Shown in pieces: positions 63,564-64,000 of a stretch of DNA of 64,000 nt. The position numbers and the translations under genes were made by a program. The notes beneath the pieces are model-generated. The model made no database searches. It was not told where the DNA came from and was given only the letters and a program-made list of their open reading frames with translations. Every line of letters starts with the position of its first letter. The first letter of the stretch is position 1. The stretch is taken from the NCBI GenBank assembly GCA_045124315.1, contig JBGVLO010000070.1:1-64000 (forward strand). Direction: 5' to 3'. The stretch is from CAG-411 sp045124315 (GTDB taxonomy: Bacteria > Bacillota > Clostridia > Lachnospirales > Lachnospiraceae).

Positions 63564-64000
63564 TTATGCAGCGATTGCGGCTCCAGTTGCTGCAGTTGCA
63601 GCTACTGGAACTAATTTGATTTTTGGTATGTTTTCAAAACGAAGCATACAATTCTTACTTGTTGTAGTATTTTCTGGGAAAGAACTTTCTATATTTCCAT
63701 ACTTTTCCATATCATTTTCTAATTCAAATACATTTTCTTCTATGGCAATTTCTCCGCCCAATAAATTCAGTTTTGCCAATGCGTAACATTCGGAGAATGC
63801 ATAGGCCTTAATGGTCTTTACGCTGGCTGGGATGGTGATCCCACTCAATTTATAACAGCCTGTAAAGGTAGCTTCTTCAATGGTATCCATTCCTGACGGA
63901 AGCTGTATCGTTTCCAATAATTCACACCCAGAAAATGCATGATCTCCTATGGCAAGTACTGAATCCGGAATGGAAACCTGTTTTAATTCCTTACATTCAG
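63564..64000 (-). CDS. LRR (BspA-type) protein, 3' part only
   Basis: The reading frame is open to the window edge, so this is the C-terminal part of a gene starting beyond 64000. It has LRR_5 repeats such as IGDHAFSGCELLETIQLPSG, EATFTGCYKLSGITIPASV and KAYAFSECYALAKLNLLGG, then an irregular part and the end VAATAATGAAIAA. It belongs with the surface-protein block. Confidence 0.85.
   Translation of the reverse strand, partial: ECKELKQVSIPDSVLAIGDHAFSGCELLETIQLPSGMDTIEEATFTGCYKLSGITIPASVKTIKAYAFSECYALAKLNLLGGEIAIEENVFELENDMEKYGNIESSFPENTTTSKNCMLRFENIPKIKLVPVAATAATGAAIAA

Overview
The window reads like a chromosome segment of a low-GC Gram-positive anaerobe of the Clostridia, most likely Lachnospiraceae. 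The signs are strong AGGAGG ribosome binding sites, a CIRCE-controlled groESL, a minimal SufC-SufB pair, flagellin with pseudaminic-acid genes, very large secreted leucine-rich-repeat (BspA-type) proteins with lysine-rich Ig-like domains, and an inhibitory-type serpin. The genus cannot be fixed from the sequence alone. No rRNA, tRNA or CRISPR array was seen.

Region 1 (1-16.2 kb) is an accessory, decaying region. It holds a two-gene AAA ATPase/TOPRIM-like candidate defence pair (969-3138) and an intact AAA-ATPase/PD-(D/E)XK gene (3212-4783) whose upstream end carries a divergent flagellar sigma-28 promoter. Two further deleted copies of this same module follow (5950-6085 and 14124-14413). Between the copies lie a pseG stub, a broken Abi-type gene, IS200/IS605 material (RHH protein, TnpA, a TnpB with no zinc finger), a 1.27-1.28 kaa flagellin damaged at both ends, and an intact pseC. 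The layout suggests a flagellin/pseudaminic-acid island broken up by recombination between repeats and by IS insertion. A lone AAA ATPase (14808-16127) closes the region.

Region 2 (16.2-38.5 kb) is mostly core: glmS, a GDPD-like lipoprotein, glf, sufCB, an M32 carboxypeptidase, aroD, a PilZ protein, groESL, guaB (with an in-frame TGA codon), an amidase, dCMP deaminase, a DUF1836 regulator, a repeat-bearing secreted InlB-type protein, a two-component system and a secreted serpin.

Region 3 (38.6-52 kb) has ttcA, an IS110/IS1111-type element with a long 3' non-coding part, a CvpA-like protein, a secreted/membrane beta-propeller-like protein, a LysM protein, PBP1A, a second two-component system and transketolase.

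Region 4 (52-64 kb, minus strand) is a surface/secretion block: a subtilisin, a small unknown protein, a 1346-aa LRR/Ig protein, an HsdR-N-type nuclease-like protein, an LRR protein, a protein with nineteen 26-residue DUF285 repeats, and the 3' part of another LRR gene that runs off the window.

Several families of palindromic intergenic repeats are scattered through the whole window. The most notable observations are the guaB in-frame TGA with a nearby hairpin, the three sigma-28/AAA modules, the TnpB whose guide would read into the flagellin, and the candidate defence pair.
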